Shown here: piece after piece, positions 1 to 13,202 of the stretch
Position numbering within the stretch: position 1 is the first letter of the stretch
Layout: every line of letters begins with the position of its first letter
Source of the DNA: Mangifera indica
Lineage: Eukaryota; Streptophyta; Magnoliopsida; Sapindales; Anacardiaceae
Direction of reading: 5' to 3'
Assembly (NCBI RefSeq): GCF_011075055.1
Contig: NC_058149.1
Location: 12,716,449-12,780,448 of the forward strand
Length of the DNA stretch: 64,000 nucleotides
Program-made: the position numbers and the translations under genes
The notes under the pieces: generated by a model
The model's database searches: none
What the model was told of the DNA's origin: nothing
What the model saw: the letters and a program-made list of their open reading frames with translations, nothing else

Positions 1-487
1 TTATTGTATTTCTTTCATATAAAATTTGTTATTTATACAAAACCCTATATTTTTCATATTTATAATTTTTCTCACATCTTCGATTTATATATTTTTAGAA
101 AAATAAGTTTCATCGTTTCTGTTTTCATGCTACTTAGGTGGCAAATTAAGGAGTCTAAAAGAGGTGGAAAACAAAAGCAAATTGAGGAGAAGGATTTAAA
201 AAGAGAAGATAGTAGGTGAACAGTTTGGTGTAACAACAGGAGGTTAATTTTCTTGTGGCTTGAATGGTAACCCCGAATTCAGGGGCAATTAAGGAGGAAA
301 ATGTTGTAAATTTGGCTTGAAATAAAAGTTGTGAGCATCCTTAGAAGCCATGTGAACAAGCTGGTTAAAAATCCTCATCTGAATCTCACTTTAGCCCATC
401 AAAGCCCATCTTACCCACTTGACTTTCCTTCTCTTTTTTGTTTTCTTTCATCTTTTCTTAACATTGATTGAGATTGGGAGCTTTTTA

Positions 488-605
488 ATAACAATAAAAT
501 TTTTGATATATAAATAATATATCATTATATAATTAAATAATTTTAAATTAAAAATAAAATAATATTTAATTATATAATAATATATTTTTTATATACATAA
601 ATTAT
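488..605. repeat. MITE-like foldback element, copy A
   Basis: Carries the shared core AATTTTAAATTAAAAATAAA flanked by ATATAATTA-type arms that are imperfect inverted repeats of each other. It starts near AACAATAAAATT, which resembles the outer end of the best copy at 54.5 kb. A second AT-rich piece with similar TATATAAATATATTTAAAAT phrasing follows to about 685 and may be a broken second copy. Confidence 0.6.
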
Positions 606-859
606 ATATAAAAATAAATAAATAAATAATATTTTTTATTAATATATAAATATATTTAAAATAAATATATATAATATTACAATTACGTTGGTAGGTGGCG
701 ACGGAGTATTTAGGCTAACAGGACAATATTGGAGCCCTGAACGAGTAGCCATGGGCCCTTTAAGAGAATGGCCTTCTGGCTCTAGTGTATCTTCGGAAGT
801 ACTCTAAAATCTTTTCTCTATGTATCCTTTAAAATTGAAATTTTAGAATTGGGATATAT

Positions 860-960
860 TTACTTTATCAATTTATAAATTATTTTATTTTTAATTTAAA
901 ATCATCTAATTATATAATGATATATTATTTATATATATATAATATATACATAATTTTATT
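860..960. repeat. MITE-like element, copy B (reverse orientation)
   Basis: Contains TTATTTTTAATTTAAAATCA, the reverse complement of the family core, then an AATTATATAATGATATATTA arm, and ends in ATAATTTTATTATTG as the copies at 50.5 and 54.6 kb do. The left arm is poorly preserved. Confidence 0.55.
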
Positions 961-1079
961 ATTGAACACTCATTCTTGAGTCATTGTTAGTGTTTTTAGA
1001 CATTATTCGGGCGAAAAAGAAAAAATGTCTTATCCAATGTGTGCTTGGTGCCAAGGGTTGGTGGAGAAATTTCATATGA

Positions 1080-1200
1080 GATATTATAAATAACGTGTTA
1101 TATTTTTTAATTAAAGATAAAATAATATTTTATCATATGATAATATATAATTTATATATTTAAATTATATATAAAAAATATATACATATAATATTATTAA
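1080..1200. repeat. MITE-like element, copy C (diverged)
   Basis: Shows the core-like segment TTTTTTAATTAAAGATAAAA and right-arm phrases TATATATTTAAATTATATAT and ACATATAATATTATT. More diverged than the other copies. Confidence 0.45.
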
Positions 1201-3966
1201 TTAGTTTAGAATCGAACTCACGATTTTTGGGTAAAAGGATGCATAAAAATTAAGTATATTAGAATTTCTCTGAAAATGACATTAAATTACATAAAACTCT
1301 TAATGGGTAATATCATTTTACCAATAATAGAAAATTAAAAAAATCTTTATTTATAAAATATCATATAAAAATCTTTATTTATAAAATATAATATAACTCC
1401 TCTAACATAAAATATCATAATTCTCCCAATTTTATAAAATAAAAATAAAATTATTTTTAAGTTAACCGATTTGAATTTATCTATTAAAAATGATCAAACA
1501 TATTCACGTTTTTCTCATAATTTTCTAATTCCATCACAATTTTCTTTTAAAATGGTATCAATCATTCAAATGACTTAAAAATAAGTAAATGATCGTCTTT
1601 TTACCTTGATTTAGTCACTGATTTTGTATTTTTTAAAGTAAAATTTTGATAATCAAAATTGATGAAAAGTGGAGTTGGATAAAAGTGATTAGAGTTTTGT
1701 TAAGAGTTGAAATTACAGAGGCAGAGGAAAAGTTTTATGGGTACTTGAAATACTTAACTATATCCATTTAACCCCTAAAATATTGATTAAAATCATATAC
1801 ACCTCCCAAAAGTGACTATTTTCATTAATTTCCCAACATGCAATCATGCAACTCTGAGAGTGTGAAAAGTACCAGTTTAGACAAAATCTCATTGATGGTT
1901 CAGACTGCACTGCTGCGTCTGCAAGTCCCAGACCCAGAGCCAGTAATGAATTATCACATCACAAGCATACAACAACAGATGGATTCCAGTGGGTTTGGTT
2001 TGATTGAGTTGAAATATCTTCCCCAACCCCAACCATTGAAAAAGAAAAATAAAAGATGGCCTTGCATGATGATACCAATGCATGTTCTTTCTCAGTTAAA
2101 AGGTGATCATCATCTTCTGCAATAATAATGGAGATGATATGATGTATAATTACACCTTATAGACTGCCAACGTGATTGCTTCAATAAATTCGTATGCTTG
2201 CATCATCATTTCCATAGACCTCTTTTGAAGTACACTGCTGAAACAGTGGTTTGGACTTTTTTGCGTTGCCTCAAAGCTTTACTTGCTGGATTCGGAAGAG
2301 AAAGTATGGGACTTTCTAACTCTAATTACTCTTCTATCTTATCAAGTTAGCTTGTTGTCTTAAAATAGATAAAAAAGCAAAGATCTATTCTCTGGCATCA
2401 ACAGGAGTTCAAACAGAAAGAATCCACGTATTTTGTTTATGATGATTATTATTGCAGAGAAGTAGGTATTGAGAGGTGGGGCGGAGGACAAAGAGAGGGA
2501 AGAGATGGGCCCTGCAAAGGCTGCAACAGATATGAGTGCCACTGCACCAAAGACTAATGTGTTTCCTTCCTTTTCTCTCTCTCTCTTTGTTTTTACTCTT
2601 GTGTGGTTCTTCTTTCTCTCTCTATCTAGTGAATGGGTCCATTTCATTCATGTCCACTTCCCTGCACAAGCTTTATTTTGCCCTTTTAACATTCTCTTTC
2701 TTCCTTTTAGCGAGTCTCTCTGGGAAGGGTGTCTTATTTTCCAGACTCGTTCTTGTTTTTCTTGAGCTTTAAATCTTGTGAAAGAGAGATAAGTAAGAGT
2801 AAGATCATGAATAATCTTGTTGAATGTCAGTTTCTTGGGTTTTGGGTTCATAGAAAAATTCCCACTTCTCTGTTCATGCAAAGAATTTAACCCACTTTTT
2901 TGTGTTGGCTTTTTCATTTTTGTGGTCTGATAAAAGTGGAATATATAATGCATACTCAACTTTTTCGCCTTGTTCTTTCTGTTAAAGAAGAAACAAAAGA
3001 CATTTAGCCACTGTTTTTCTGGTTTTTGAAAACACTCTTTTTATGGACAAAGTGAAAGCCAATTATTTCAAGTGAACTTTGCCTTGCAATGGCTTATATT
3101 GGGTTCTCTGGGGAATAGCCTACCTCTTGTGTCATCCAGAATAGAAACAAACCAACTTTATCTTTTGAGTGTTGCAAATATATCTCTGTGACCGTGGAAA
3201 TCCAATGAGCATATTCTTGACAACTCTCCACCTTTTTACTTTCTTTGTTACTAATTAAGTTGAGTGCAGAAATCTACATTTTAGCTATTGGACCTGTTGC
3301 TGATATCTCCTCTTCAAATGAATGGAAAGGTTGGTCAAGTTTTCATGCTTTCCTTCAGAATTATTCTGAGCGCAAAATTTGAATCTGTTTCATAATCTGC
3401 TGTCTTTTCCTGTATAACTGTGGTTTATGTCTCGTTAGCAAGTTCCATTATATTAATTAGGAATTGATATATGTAGGTCTAAATTATTGATGATGTTTAA
3501 GTGAAGTGCTTATAGATATGGAAATTTTGGCATCCCTTGTGGTAAAATGATAGCTTTCTTAGAGGATTGATGTTGAATGAATATGGCCAAGTATTCAAAC
3601 TTGTCTGCCTAATATTGTCTGGATTGGTTTCTATGTTTTCTCTGTTACTTGCTGGATTGCTGTATTTTGCCACCTTGGTTGCATGAAGGAAACAGAAACA
3701 GGAAAATTTAGATATTCACAACTATAGGGATTAGATTATTTTCATTTTATTTATTTAGTTAACTATGTTTTTTGGCAATCTTACTCTTCATCTCTGGCCG
3801 AAGTTTGATCAAACTCACAAGGCCTTACCAGCTAAGATTGTAGAACAGCCACAGGAATTGTAGTTTTTTTTTTTCTGGTTCACCTTCTCAGGCTACAGCC
3901 AACTGTATGAATAGCATATAATTGTGTGTTATTGTAGTAAAATGTGATTATGCTAATCTTTTCCAG

Positions 3967-4210
3967 GTCGATATTTCCTTAAAACAGATAATCAAGGCAT
4001 AAAGAGAATGGTCGCAAGGAAAAATTAGTAGTTCCACACGTAAACCAGAAAGCATATCAGTATGCTTAGATCTCCCCTGATATTTGGTGCCTTGGTGATA
4101 TGAGTACCCAAAAGATTAAAGAATGTCAGTCCTGTAGTTCAGCTGCCGCTGGCCTAATATACGATTGAAGCATAAAAATCTTTGACTAATAAAGAAGCTT
4201 TTATGAGCCC
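3967..4210 (+). promoter_or_regulatory. 5' leader exon of the ATH1-like gene with four short uORFs
   Basis: A branch-point-like TGCTAAT and a pyrimidine-rich TTTTCCAG end at 3966, so a leader intron probably ends there. The leader that follows holds four AUG-initiated short frames: 4008-4028 (6 codons plus stop), 4062-4103 (13 codons plus stop), 4100-4168 (22 codons plus stop) and 4203-4241 (12 codons plus stop). The second and third overlap through ATGA. The fourth begins 8 nt before the main AUG in another frame and runs past it. This arrangement should reduce translation of the main frame; that is inference. The upstream leader exon is not resolved, but the GA/CT-rich stretch at about 2450-2770 is a candidate. 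Confidence 0.5.
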
Positions 4211-6250
4211 ATGGAGAATGAAATTATCAATGCTCCAATAGATATAGCTACCCAAAATTCTTTTATTATGGATGAAATTACAAATTCAGAGGTCGGATTG
4301 GATTCATTTGACGTAAACAACCAAAGCCACCTACAGCAAGCATTGGCTGGATTTCCATTGCTTTCAGCTTTTCAGGGAGAACCTATTGGTGATCCCACAA
4401 CAAGCCATTCCAGGGTTTTCAATTGTAATGCATTAGTTACATCCCTGGGCATTGATAACAGTGACTTTCAAGAGCATTTTGAGAGAGGAACACCTGTTTC
4501 TTCAACTTCACTTGTTAATCTTTTGGCATCAAGAAGTGGTCTTCCAGAAAATCTAAACAATTTAGGGATTTCATCTGCTTCTATCTATCCAGAAGATCAT
4601 AGAAGTAACATTGCTAATGACTTATCCTACAGTTTAACTTCATTTGCAACCTTGATGAACTGTAGTTATGATGAAGCACTTGGCAAGATGAATGATAAGG
4701 GGGATTTTGAGAAGTCTCTTGCCCCTCCTGAGTTGTGTGGAAAAACACCTATACGGACAGGGTTTCAACCATTGTCATCCATGGGAAACCTGCAGCCCAG
4801 TAGTTGGATTTCAAGGGGTGCACTGGTTAACACAGATTGTCATTATGGTTCATCTAAAAATAGTAATGAGCTTTCTTTAAGTCTTGCCACATCCCAACCT
4901 CGTATAATTTCAAATATTAGTGATCAGTGCTCTGAGATAAGCTGTTCTGGTGAAACTCATCCTTACTTGAATGCCACAGAATTGCGGTCAGAACATATGT
5001 CTCACAACTGCAAGGAGCTTTCTCTAAGTTTTGGATCTTGTAGACCAGTGCAGTTCCCCCAATTTATTTCAGGATCGAAGTATCTTCATGCAATTCAGGA
5101 AATACTTGCTGAAATTGCAAGCTATTCTTTAGAAAATCTTGATGAAATGAGTTACTTGATTGCTGAAGGGGTGACTGAGCCAAAAATTCCATTCTTTTCA
5201 AGTTCCCCCAATGGAAGAGGGATGCCACCAATGGATTGTGATGAAAATCCAGATGTTGATGGTAGCTTCAGGGCTCAACTTGATACCTCATTGCAGAGAC
5301 AAACTATCAATGCCAAGAAAACACAATTGCTGACTTTACTACAAGTGGTATGTTGGTTTACTTTTTACTCCTACAAGGGTTCATTAATTTTTTAAATTTA
5401 GTCTTGGTGCCATTCAGAGTCACGGATGCCATAGCTACAATATCTGCTTTGATTGCATGTTTAGGGTTTAGTCATTTCTTTACTTGACTGCCTTTCTGAC
5501 TGAGACAAACTTCCATTGCCCAGGTTGATGAACGATACAACCAATGCCTCGATGAGATCCATATGGTTGTATCTGCATTTCATGCTGCTACTGAATTGGA
5601 TCCTCAGATGCATACTTGGTTTGCTCTTCGTACTGTCTCTTTCTTATATAAAAACCTGAGAGAGAGGATCAGCAATCAAATCCTTGCAATGAGTGCACCT
5701 TTTGATGATGAATTCACCAAAGGGAAGAAACAAAGTTTCGAAGATTCGTTTGTCAAGGAGCAATGGGTTCTCCAACAGCTAAAGAAAAAAGAACATCAAA
5801 TATGGAGACCCCAAAGAGGGTTGCCCGAAAAATCTGTCTCAGTTTTACGAGCATGGATGTTTCAAAACTTTCTTCATCCGTGAGCCTTCTTACTACAGAA
5901 TCATTATTAAGGGTTCAACTTCAAAATTGTTAAATAAACTGACGTTCGTCTGATGGATTTCAGGTACCCTAAAGATGCAGAGAAGCATTTGCTTGCTGTG
6001 AAAAGTGGACTCACCCGAAGCCAGGTACTAACATATCAAGGCCTTCTAAGTTTGATTTATGAAGGGAAAATTGAGAAAATATATATTCACATGCAATGTT
6101 TGATGATACTGGGATAAATACCAGGTATCGAATTGGTTTATAAATGCTCGTGTTCGATTATGGAAGCCGATGATTGAAGAAATGTACAGAGATATGAACG
6201 GAAGAAAAGCTTTGAGGGAGGAGGGAGGAGGAAGGAGCAAAGAGCAGTAA
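4211..6250 (+). CDS. ATH1: BEL1-like (TALE) homeodomain protein, ATH1 type
   Basis: Predicted nuclear transcription factor of 559 aa. Exons 4211-5347, 5524-5879, 5964-6024 and 6125-6250 join in frame at GT-AG sites. The POX/BELL region begins at [12 protein letters not shown] (288-299), with the second helix block from about 371 to 433. The TALE homeodomain spans about 474-536, with the diagnostic PYP insertion at 498-500 and the recognition helix [13 protein letters not shown] at 519-531. NELSLSLA and QCSEIS motifs upstream of POX match what I remember of Arabidopsis ATH1 (473 aa), so this is an ATH1 orthologue rather than a generic BLH protein. ATH1 proteins pair with KNOX partners and act in shoot meristem, stem and floral timing (family knowledge). 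The N-terminal part is longer than in Arabidopsis. Start chosen as the first ATG of the long frame; uORFs precede it. Confidence 0.93.
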
Positions 6251-7151
6251 TCGGAGATAGTTAAAGTTTCAGCAGCAGAAATTTAATTACAGATTCAAGT
6301 GCAAGGTATGAGATTTGAATTTTACATATAGAAGTATGAAATTCTGATGTAAGGTTTTATATTCTTGTCACTTGGTATCAGGGAGCTAGAATTTGTCTTT
6401 GAATGGGAAAGGAACAAGTCCTTGACATTGTTATAATTATGAAGTGTACATATAATGCCTAGTTATTATGTCTTTAGTTTGACATAAAAATCTCATTAAA
6501 CAATTTTTCGATTGTTAAAAATTATTTTGATAATTTATCTTTTATTATTTATATTATCTTGATTAATTAATTTTTTATTACCTTAACCACCAAAATTTGG
6601 ATCATCTTTAGTAAATTTTTTTAGAAGTTGAATGGACTCCACTTGAATTTCATCTTCTATCAGTCAAAATTTACGCTTGTCAATGCTCTCTTTTCCTTCC
6701 TTCAACTCCACCAATATTCCTTGCCTCGTAAATTCTCAAGCTCAAGCACCATGTTGTTTCCTCATCTCTTTCCACATTTCAGTCAGTGACTCCATAAAAC
6801 AATGGAAGTTCTGTAATTCCTTGATAAACATATAGCTATGGCCACCACTCAGTTATTGTTTATTACTTCTTTTCATTCCAATAATTGACCTGCCCATTTC
6901 AAGTGTCAAATGCCATATGCCCACCAAATATCAAATCCAATCGACCCTTGTAACAATTCCATTAACACTTCCCTTTCTAAAGCTTCACTCAGAATCTGCT
7001 GTCTTTAATTTTTTTGTTTTTAATCCTGAAAAGGTGTAGAAACAGTTTATTCCACCATTTCCAGCAACAGACCTACATGTCATTCATTCTTTAGCTGCGA
7101 CAATTTCCAAACTATACAAAATCATCATAACTGTTCTATCATCTTTCACTT
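6251..7151. other. Intergenic region between ATH1-like and NDL-like genes
   Basis: Holds the ATH1 3' UTR (roughly to 6480) and then AT-rich sequence. I see no gene. Confidence 0.6.
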
Positions 7152-7350
7152 AAGGGTGAGCGGATTCAAAAACCTTGTTAAAAAAGCAAAACTAGAACTA
7201 AAACAGAATCTGTTCCGGTTATCATCCAATCGGATACTCCTAAGTTTCCTAAGTTTATTTTGGATAGATTTTAGAATTGGTTCCGCTTCCTCACAGGGTT
7301 TCAGGTAAGAACCAAACCCTGAAACTGTTCCAGTTCTTATGCTCACCCTT
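7152..7350. mobile_element. Non-autonomous DNA element with AAGGGTGAGC termini
   Basis: About 199 bp bounded by AAGGGTGAGC on the left and GCTCACCCTT on the right, a 10-bp terminal inverted repeat. The interior has GGTTCC- and GTTCCGGTT-rich phrases typical of a plant dispersed repeat often classed with hAT-like MITEs. No clear target-site duplication is visible. A relative lies at 42898-43170. Confidence 0.55.
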
Positions 7351-7710
7351 TATCTATTGCCAGCTAAAAAATGTAATGAATCAAATTGACAAGAATCCAA
7401 TAACAATATATACTTTTCAAGCTGTTAAATAACACTCATCGTCTTCATTTATATTATGTTTATTTGCTTATCCCAGCTAAATTATTCACGAGGATGTGCA
7501 GATGACTCAGGCCAATCTCTACTAACCTTTATTGACACATGTAAAAGAATGATATCTGATTTCTATTTAATATGCTCCTTTTTCTCTATCGACAAAGCTC
7601 CCATTAATTTCTTTTTTATCAACCCCGCCAATCGAAAGATACTACTAACACCTTCAAATAATTTACCACAAAAATGGAACCTTGCTCAATTTGCTCTTCT
7701 TTCAGATTTA

Positions 7711-10700
7711 TTAAGGAAGTCGAGTTTTTATTGGTTTTAACTTCAAGCCCATGCTTTCTGGTGAAAGAAGCTCTGGAGAGATGCAAAACGAAGTCAATGG
7801 ACTTCTGGGGCTGACACTTAGAGTCAGCTTGTATAATCCATATCCCATGAGAAAATACTCCAGTGGTATGAACATAGCATGAGGTTGCTCCTCTGTTACC
7901 ATTGACCCACAAGCCTGAACCTATACATTACCAGATCATGAAACAATTAAGGTTAAATGTCATAAAATGAAAGATAACACGTGCACATATACCTCAACTA
8001 AGGCACTATATCGTCTATCTATTTTTGAAGTCATGTGGACAGCCTCAGAATGGAATGTAGAGTTCTCCCCAACAAATATTAAAGAACGGCATCGTAGTTT
8101 CCTCAACTCTTCACTAAGGTCTGGTCTCCTGCCAGATAGCATATTTTTTGGACATCAAACCAAAGTTTAAGTACTTGAATGCATGGCACTGATTTGTCTT
8201 TATGAGTGATTAGTAAGATTAAACTATCTTGGTAGCAGGCACTACCTATTAATTGCTTCAAGAAACCGCCAGACGTTAGTAGTCTGCCTTTCGTCCAGCA
8301 GCTGAAGAAAGAAACATATGAGCTTTGAAGTCAGAATAGAGCTTGGTTCTTAACCACCCATAATTTATATATTTCTGGAAGATAAATACTTCAAGCAAAT
8401 CAAAGAGAGAGAAAAAAAGAAAAAAGCTGGGGGGCTAACTTTTCTGCATTCCTGAACTATATCAGATTCAGGTACTAGGGCACTACCACGAACTTCCTGC
8501 CATCATTAGCCAAAATCCAATCAGTCAATCAATCCGATGCTGGAAATAAAAATGCACATTGAATGGGATAAACCAGGAGCAAGGGAATACCTTGCTGAAA
8601 TATCGCTTTAGCAATAACTCCTTCACCACTCTACACATGCCATGGAAGTAGAGTAAGTTTGACATCACCTGCATACAATAAAGAGCAAGGCCTAAGTAAG
8701 AAGAAGATTCTTTAATTCCCAACAAATGATGAAGAATTTCGGATATGGAACCTTATTACAGAACCATTCTGTCCAGGAAGGCACTTTGCACAGAGGAGAA
8801 ACTAGTATTAAACCAAGCACTCGTTGCCTGTGTTTTATCTGTCATTAATAGAGATCAAACTTAGCCTAGTTAATGCACAGTTATATATATGTGTGTGTGT
8901 GAAAAAGAATAAGAACTAAGGATTTAGTGTGCAGTGCCAGGAGAGATCACTTACAGCAAATAGGGTAAGAATGTATGCTCCTGCAGTAACCCCCATACAC
9001 ATCACCGCACCAAGTCTAGACAAAGAAGAGAAAAAAGAGATACATCAGTAGGCTTCCACTTAATTATTTTTTAAGGAAAATGATTATCAAACAGAAAACA
9101 ACTTAATAGCATTTTAAATATGTCAGTGTCTCAATTTACATCATCTTGGCTTAACAAGACATTTAAGAAAATTCTGAAATCATAAAAAATAACGGGAGCA
9201 AAAGAGAGGTTACACTAAAGAAAATTTCCTAACAGGAAACAACTAATAAGGAAAAAACATGCAATATGTGATAATATAATTACCCAAAATAATTGAGAAC
9301 CTCATCAACCTGATCAGCCAATTCATCAACCGAAAGTACAGGTTCATCAGGGCTAATTGCAACAGCTCCCAACTGCAATAGCTCTTGAAGAAAACACCAA
9401 GTAAGAACCAACAAAAATTATACAACTCAGCATACAAATAACTGATAATTATGCACATATGGGAAACAAGCAGATCCATGATATGAAATCAAGACTCAAG
9501 TGATCAAATTACAGACCTCATGCCCAGGAGGACTTATATGATATATGCAAAAGTTGTGCAGTAGCAACGAACATGCTTCTGGACAAAAGAATAATCCTTG
9601 AAAACAGGACATATCTGCTCAAGACATGTGAGAACATAAGTTAGAGATCTATAGTGTGAGACTAGAAGGAAAAGTAATAGAAACCTATCAGAGAGCAACA
9701 ATGTAATAAAAGATAAAAACTATACACATGGTCCAATGAGAATGTCAATATAATCTCAATTTTGGAAAGGCAAGAAGCAAGAAATAAAAAATAAAAAGAA
9801 ATTCAGCAAAAAAGAAAACAAGCTAACCCCAACTTAATCCGCATATTATTGAAAATCCAGAGATTCTTTGGTAATAAAATGAATGATGTCCCACAAATAT
9901 TCAACAGTTTGGTTTATTTCTCTATGCATAAGAATATACAATTTTACCAAAAATTATGATGTAAAAACAGTTTTATACAGAAAAACTTTCATGTCTCAAG
10001 TATACTTACAGTTTAGAGCTAAATCAGGATATGTAACAAGAGCTGGCTTATCCTGGTCTCCATACACAGTAACAGAAACTAAACCATGGGAAGTTTTTAC
10101 AAGGTTCTCCTGAAAAGAGTAACTAAAATGCATTAGATTCAAGATAAATAACACTTATGAAACCAAATTGAGATTTATTAGAAACTGTATAACCAAGTGG
10201 CAACAAGGCCTATTTTCTATAAACAAACTGCGATAATCAACACTGTAAATAAGGCCTATTGAATTGCAGACCATGTACTGCAGTCAGCTTAATGAATGTT
10301 GAAAACTGATTCTCATTCATTTATGAGTATAGAGGAACATTTCATACATAGCCAAGCTAAGTATATGCAGCAAGACTGCAACAAAGGGAAATTTGCATGT
10401 GCACTAGAACCTTTTCAAGAAAGATGACTCTCTTGCTTATTTATGCATATTGGATTTTGCGTTATATTCCTCAACCCCAAGGACAAGAAATTGACAACAC
10501 AACTATCATCCACTCTTAACATGACATATCACATTCCAATATAAGAATACTAATGCTACAGAAAAAGAATCATTACATATTATGATTGACCAAATAGACA
10601 GATATTCCAAGAATCTGATAATCTGCATTTCTTTTGCTCGAATGCCAGTATTTTAATCATTCACGAAGAAGCTGAACATAACAATCCAAAAAAAAAAAAA

Positions 10701-10914
10701 GAATGGTAACACCAACTAGTAACAACACAAGTGCAGCTTAATCATTAGAAAAAATCTACCAAACATAATGAATTCTTTAATTTTCCCACATTTTCTCAGC
10801 AACCAAACAAGTTAGAAGTAGTCAAAGAGCAAACACATCAAATGTATGTACCTTTCCAGTGGGAGAAGGAGTTTCCATATCAATAGAAACCGAATCGCTA
10901 GAAGAGTCGGCCAT
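7711..10914 (-). CDS. NDL: NDR family protein, N-MYC downregulated-like (NDL)
   Basis: 344-aa plant NDL protein, alpha/beta-hydrolase fold but non-enzymatic. In Arabidopsis NDL proteins bind the G-protein beta-gamma dimer and RGS1 and affect auxin transport (family knowledge). Eleven exons, read leftward, keep frame: 10914-10852, 10109-10010, 9614-9517, 9372-9284, 9015-8955, 8838-8752, 8668-8591, 8496-8440, 8301-8246, 8128-7993, 7920-7711. Landmarks are the N-terminus [92 protein letters not shown] and the tail [18 protein letters not shown]. These match Arabidopsis NDL1-3 along the whole length. The exon at 8838 uses the acceptor GACAG rather than the nearer CACAG, which would break frame. 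Which NDL paralogue it is I cannot say. Confidence 0.95.
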
Positions 10915-12139
10915 CTTTTTTCTCTTTTTACCCCTCCCTCTCAACTTGAAGACTGACTTAGAGAAGGATGTTCCATATAGGTTTATAAGTACGATTGAAT
11001 GACATTTTGCCTCCCAATATTTGCAGGACTAATGTTTTCGCCCATTATTTGCAGGAATGACATTGTCCCACTACGAAGTTTGAAAAATAAATTTCCGCCC
11101 GTCATTAAAATTAGATGTTTTATGCTTTGACTATACATATTTTCAAGAAAATTTTATGCTTTACTATTTTATACTTTCACTTAAAGTATTTCTGTTTTTT
11201 ATAAAAAAAATAATAATTGAAAAATTACAAAACTATGAAGCATTTTTTATTAAAATAGTAAATTTTGCAAAAAAAAATATATATTATACGAAATTATATA
11301 AAAATATATTTAGAAAAAGAGAGAAATAAAGTTGAAACTTTGTGATAAATAAAACAAAATTTTCTATAAATTAGAAAAAATATAACATTTTTAAAAATAA
11401 AAAACTTAAAAAGAAAAAAGTCAAATGACCGTAATAGTATTAGGTAGGCGTAATCTTAATCAAATCACACTTTAAATGACCAAATCGTATCATATTAAAT
11501 GTAAATATGATATGATCATGCTTCCAACTTATTAACTTACTGATGAATAAATATTATCAATAATTATTTTATAATTTTTATTTTTAATTTTAAAATTAAT
11601 ATAAACAAGGGTTTACAATACATTTTACTTGACTTCAATAAAGAATGCAAAGTCAATACTTAAAAAAAAAAAAGTGTTTTCGTATTTATAAAAATTATAC
11701 TAATGATGGGTGAGAAATAAGTTTTTTCAAACTTTGTGGGTGGGAATAATTACAACAAACATTGGGTGGATAAATGGTTCAGCCATATAAATGTATATCC
11801 TTAAAACTTAATGGCTTAATCTCTCTCCCTTCTTTCCTTTTCAAAAAATTAAAAGATTTGTCTCTATCTCTGAGTCTCTCTATATGTATCTATTAAAACT
11901 TGTCCAACTCGTGGTTAACTCTCACCGAGTCACCGACGCTTTTTTGCCGCTGATATCTCTCACGGGCGATCCGTACTCACAGACTCTAACCTCAGACTCA
12001 GGTTCATTTAACTCTGAACCGACAGTTTCTTAATTACTGTTTTGCCCTTTTTTTTCCATCCACCCCCGCCCTTTTCACAGGAAAATCCAATTGCCCTCAC
12101 TTCAGTTTGTTGATTTTATGGATTTAAGCATAAACATAT

Positions 12140-12245
12140 TTTTATAAATATTATAATATAATTAAATATTATTTTATTTGTAATTTAAAATTATTAAATT
12201 ATATATTTATATACATATTTACGTTAAATTATGTATATAACTAGT
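12140..12245. repeat. MITE-like element, copy D
   Basis: Contains TATTATTTTATTTGTAATTT and AAAATTATT, one substitution from the family core, flanked by TATAATATAATTAAA and AATTATATATTTATATACAT arms. Confidence 0.5.
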
Positions 12246-13202
12246 TTAGGGTCAAAATTTGACTGAATGATATGCCAAGAGAGAGAAAGTCGGAGATCAG
12301 CCACAGGATTCTGTGGTTGAAACATCGTGTCGATGGATTTAAAAGCGGGCCAATGATCTTGATGACATATGCGTGATGCCAGTCGCCGCCACTATCAAAC
12401 CCAACGTACAAACTGGTCATTTCTTCGATGAAATAATTTAAAAATTCGCATCCATATTATTATCCAAAAAATTTACATGATTAAAAATTAAATTACTTAA
12501 AATTGAAACCACGTAGCCATGGCCTACGAATAAATTATAATTTAAAAGCCAAATCTTTGACTAAAATTAGTTATAATGTCATCTCAATCTCATGATTAAC
12601 CCACCAACTCATGAGTAATCATTACACGTAATACAGCTGGCAAATATTAAGAGATAAATGAAAAATGTGCAGAGCAGAGCAGAGGTGTGCTGCAGTGCAT
12701 ATTTAGTGCGGTGGACCATATCACTGACTTTTCTAATCCATAGAAATTCTGAAAGTAAGCTCAAAATTATACAGTCGCAGTGTGGCAACGTTGACTGTCG
12801 CCTCGTAGCACCGACATAACACTCTTCAGCTCCGATCCAATTTGAAAAATAAAACAAGTGTACATGCAAATTATACGGCATGTCGTTTTTCCTTTTTTTT
12901 TTTTTTTTTAAAGATTTGTTTTGGTTGATATCATACGATTGTTCAAGTAAAATATGAAGTGTAACAGGAAGATGAAATATGAGCATTGAATAGCTTATAC
13001 GGCATGTCCACATCAGCAAACATTTCGTGAAATTAAAGTTGTCGTGGGCTGCACGTCAAAGTCACTAACTACGTGACATTTGGGTCTTAATTAAAGTTTG
13101 CTTTGTTGGGGAGATTTGGTTGGTTGGTTCCTATCGATAAACAAATGTAGAGGCAGCGATTGTAGAGCGGAGTGGAGCTACTTGTCATTAACTTCTAAAA
13201 CA

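Larger units (their letters stand above)
1..2450. other. AT-rich intergenic region
   Basis: No convincing gene. The region is dominated by AT-rich sequence including three copies of the MITE-like family listed separately (about 488-605, 860-960 and 1080-1200). The short open frames (for example 1838-2125) have no recognisable protein and no codon-level support. A less AT-rich patch at about 690-800 is unexplained. Confidence 0.6.

Noticed and set aside
1205..1235. Possible tRNA-like B-box wording (GAATCGAACTC)
   Set aside because: No matching A box or cloverleaf arms could be found around it. More likely repeat-derived.
1838..2125. 95-codon frame upstream of ATH1
   Set aside because: No recognisable domain, no splice or promoter context, and a similar open frame on the opposite strand.
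2469..2959. Overlapping frames of 78-103 codons in GA/CT-rich DNA
   Set aside because: Stop-poor because of simple-sequence composition. More likely the distal ATH1 leader or its intron than a gene.
12609..13019. 136-codon frame on the minus strand
   Set aside because: Runs through an A/T homopolymer and reads as lysine run plus hydrophobic noise. No family or splice support.
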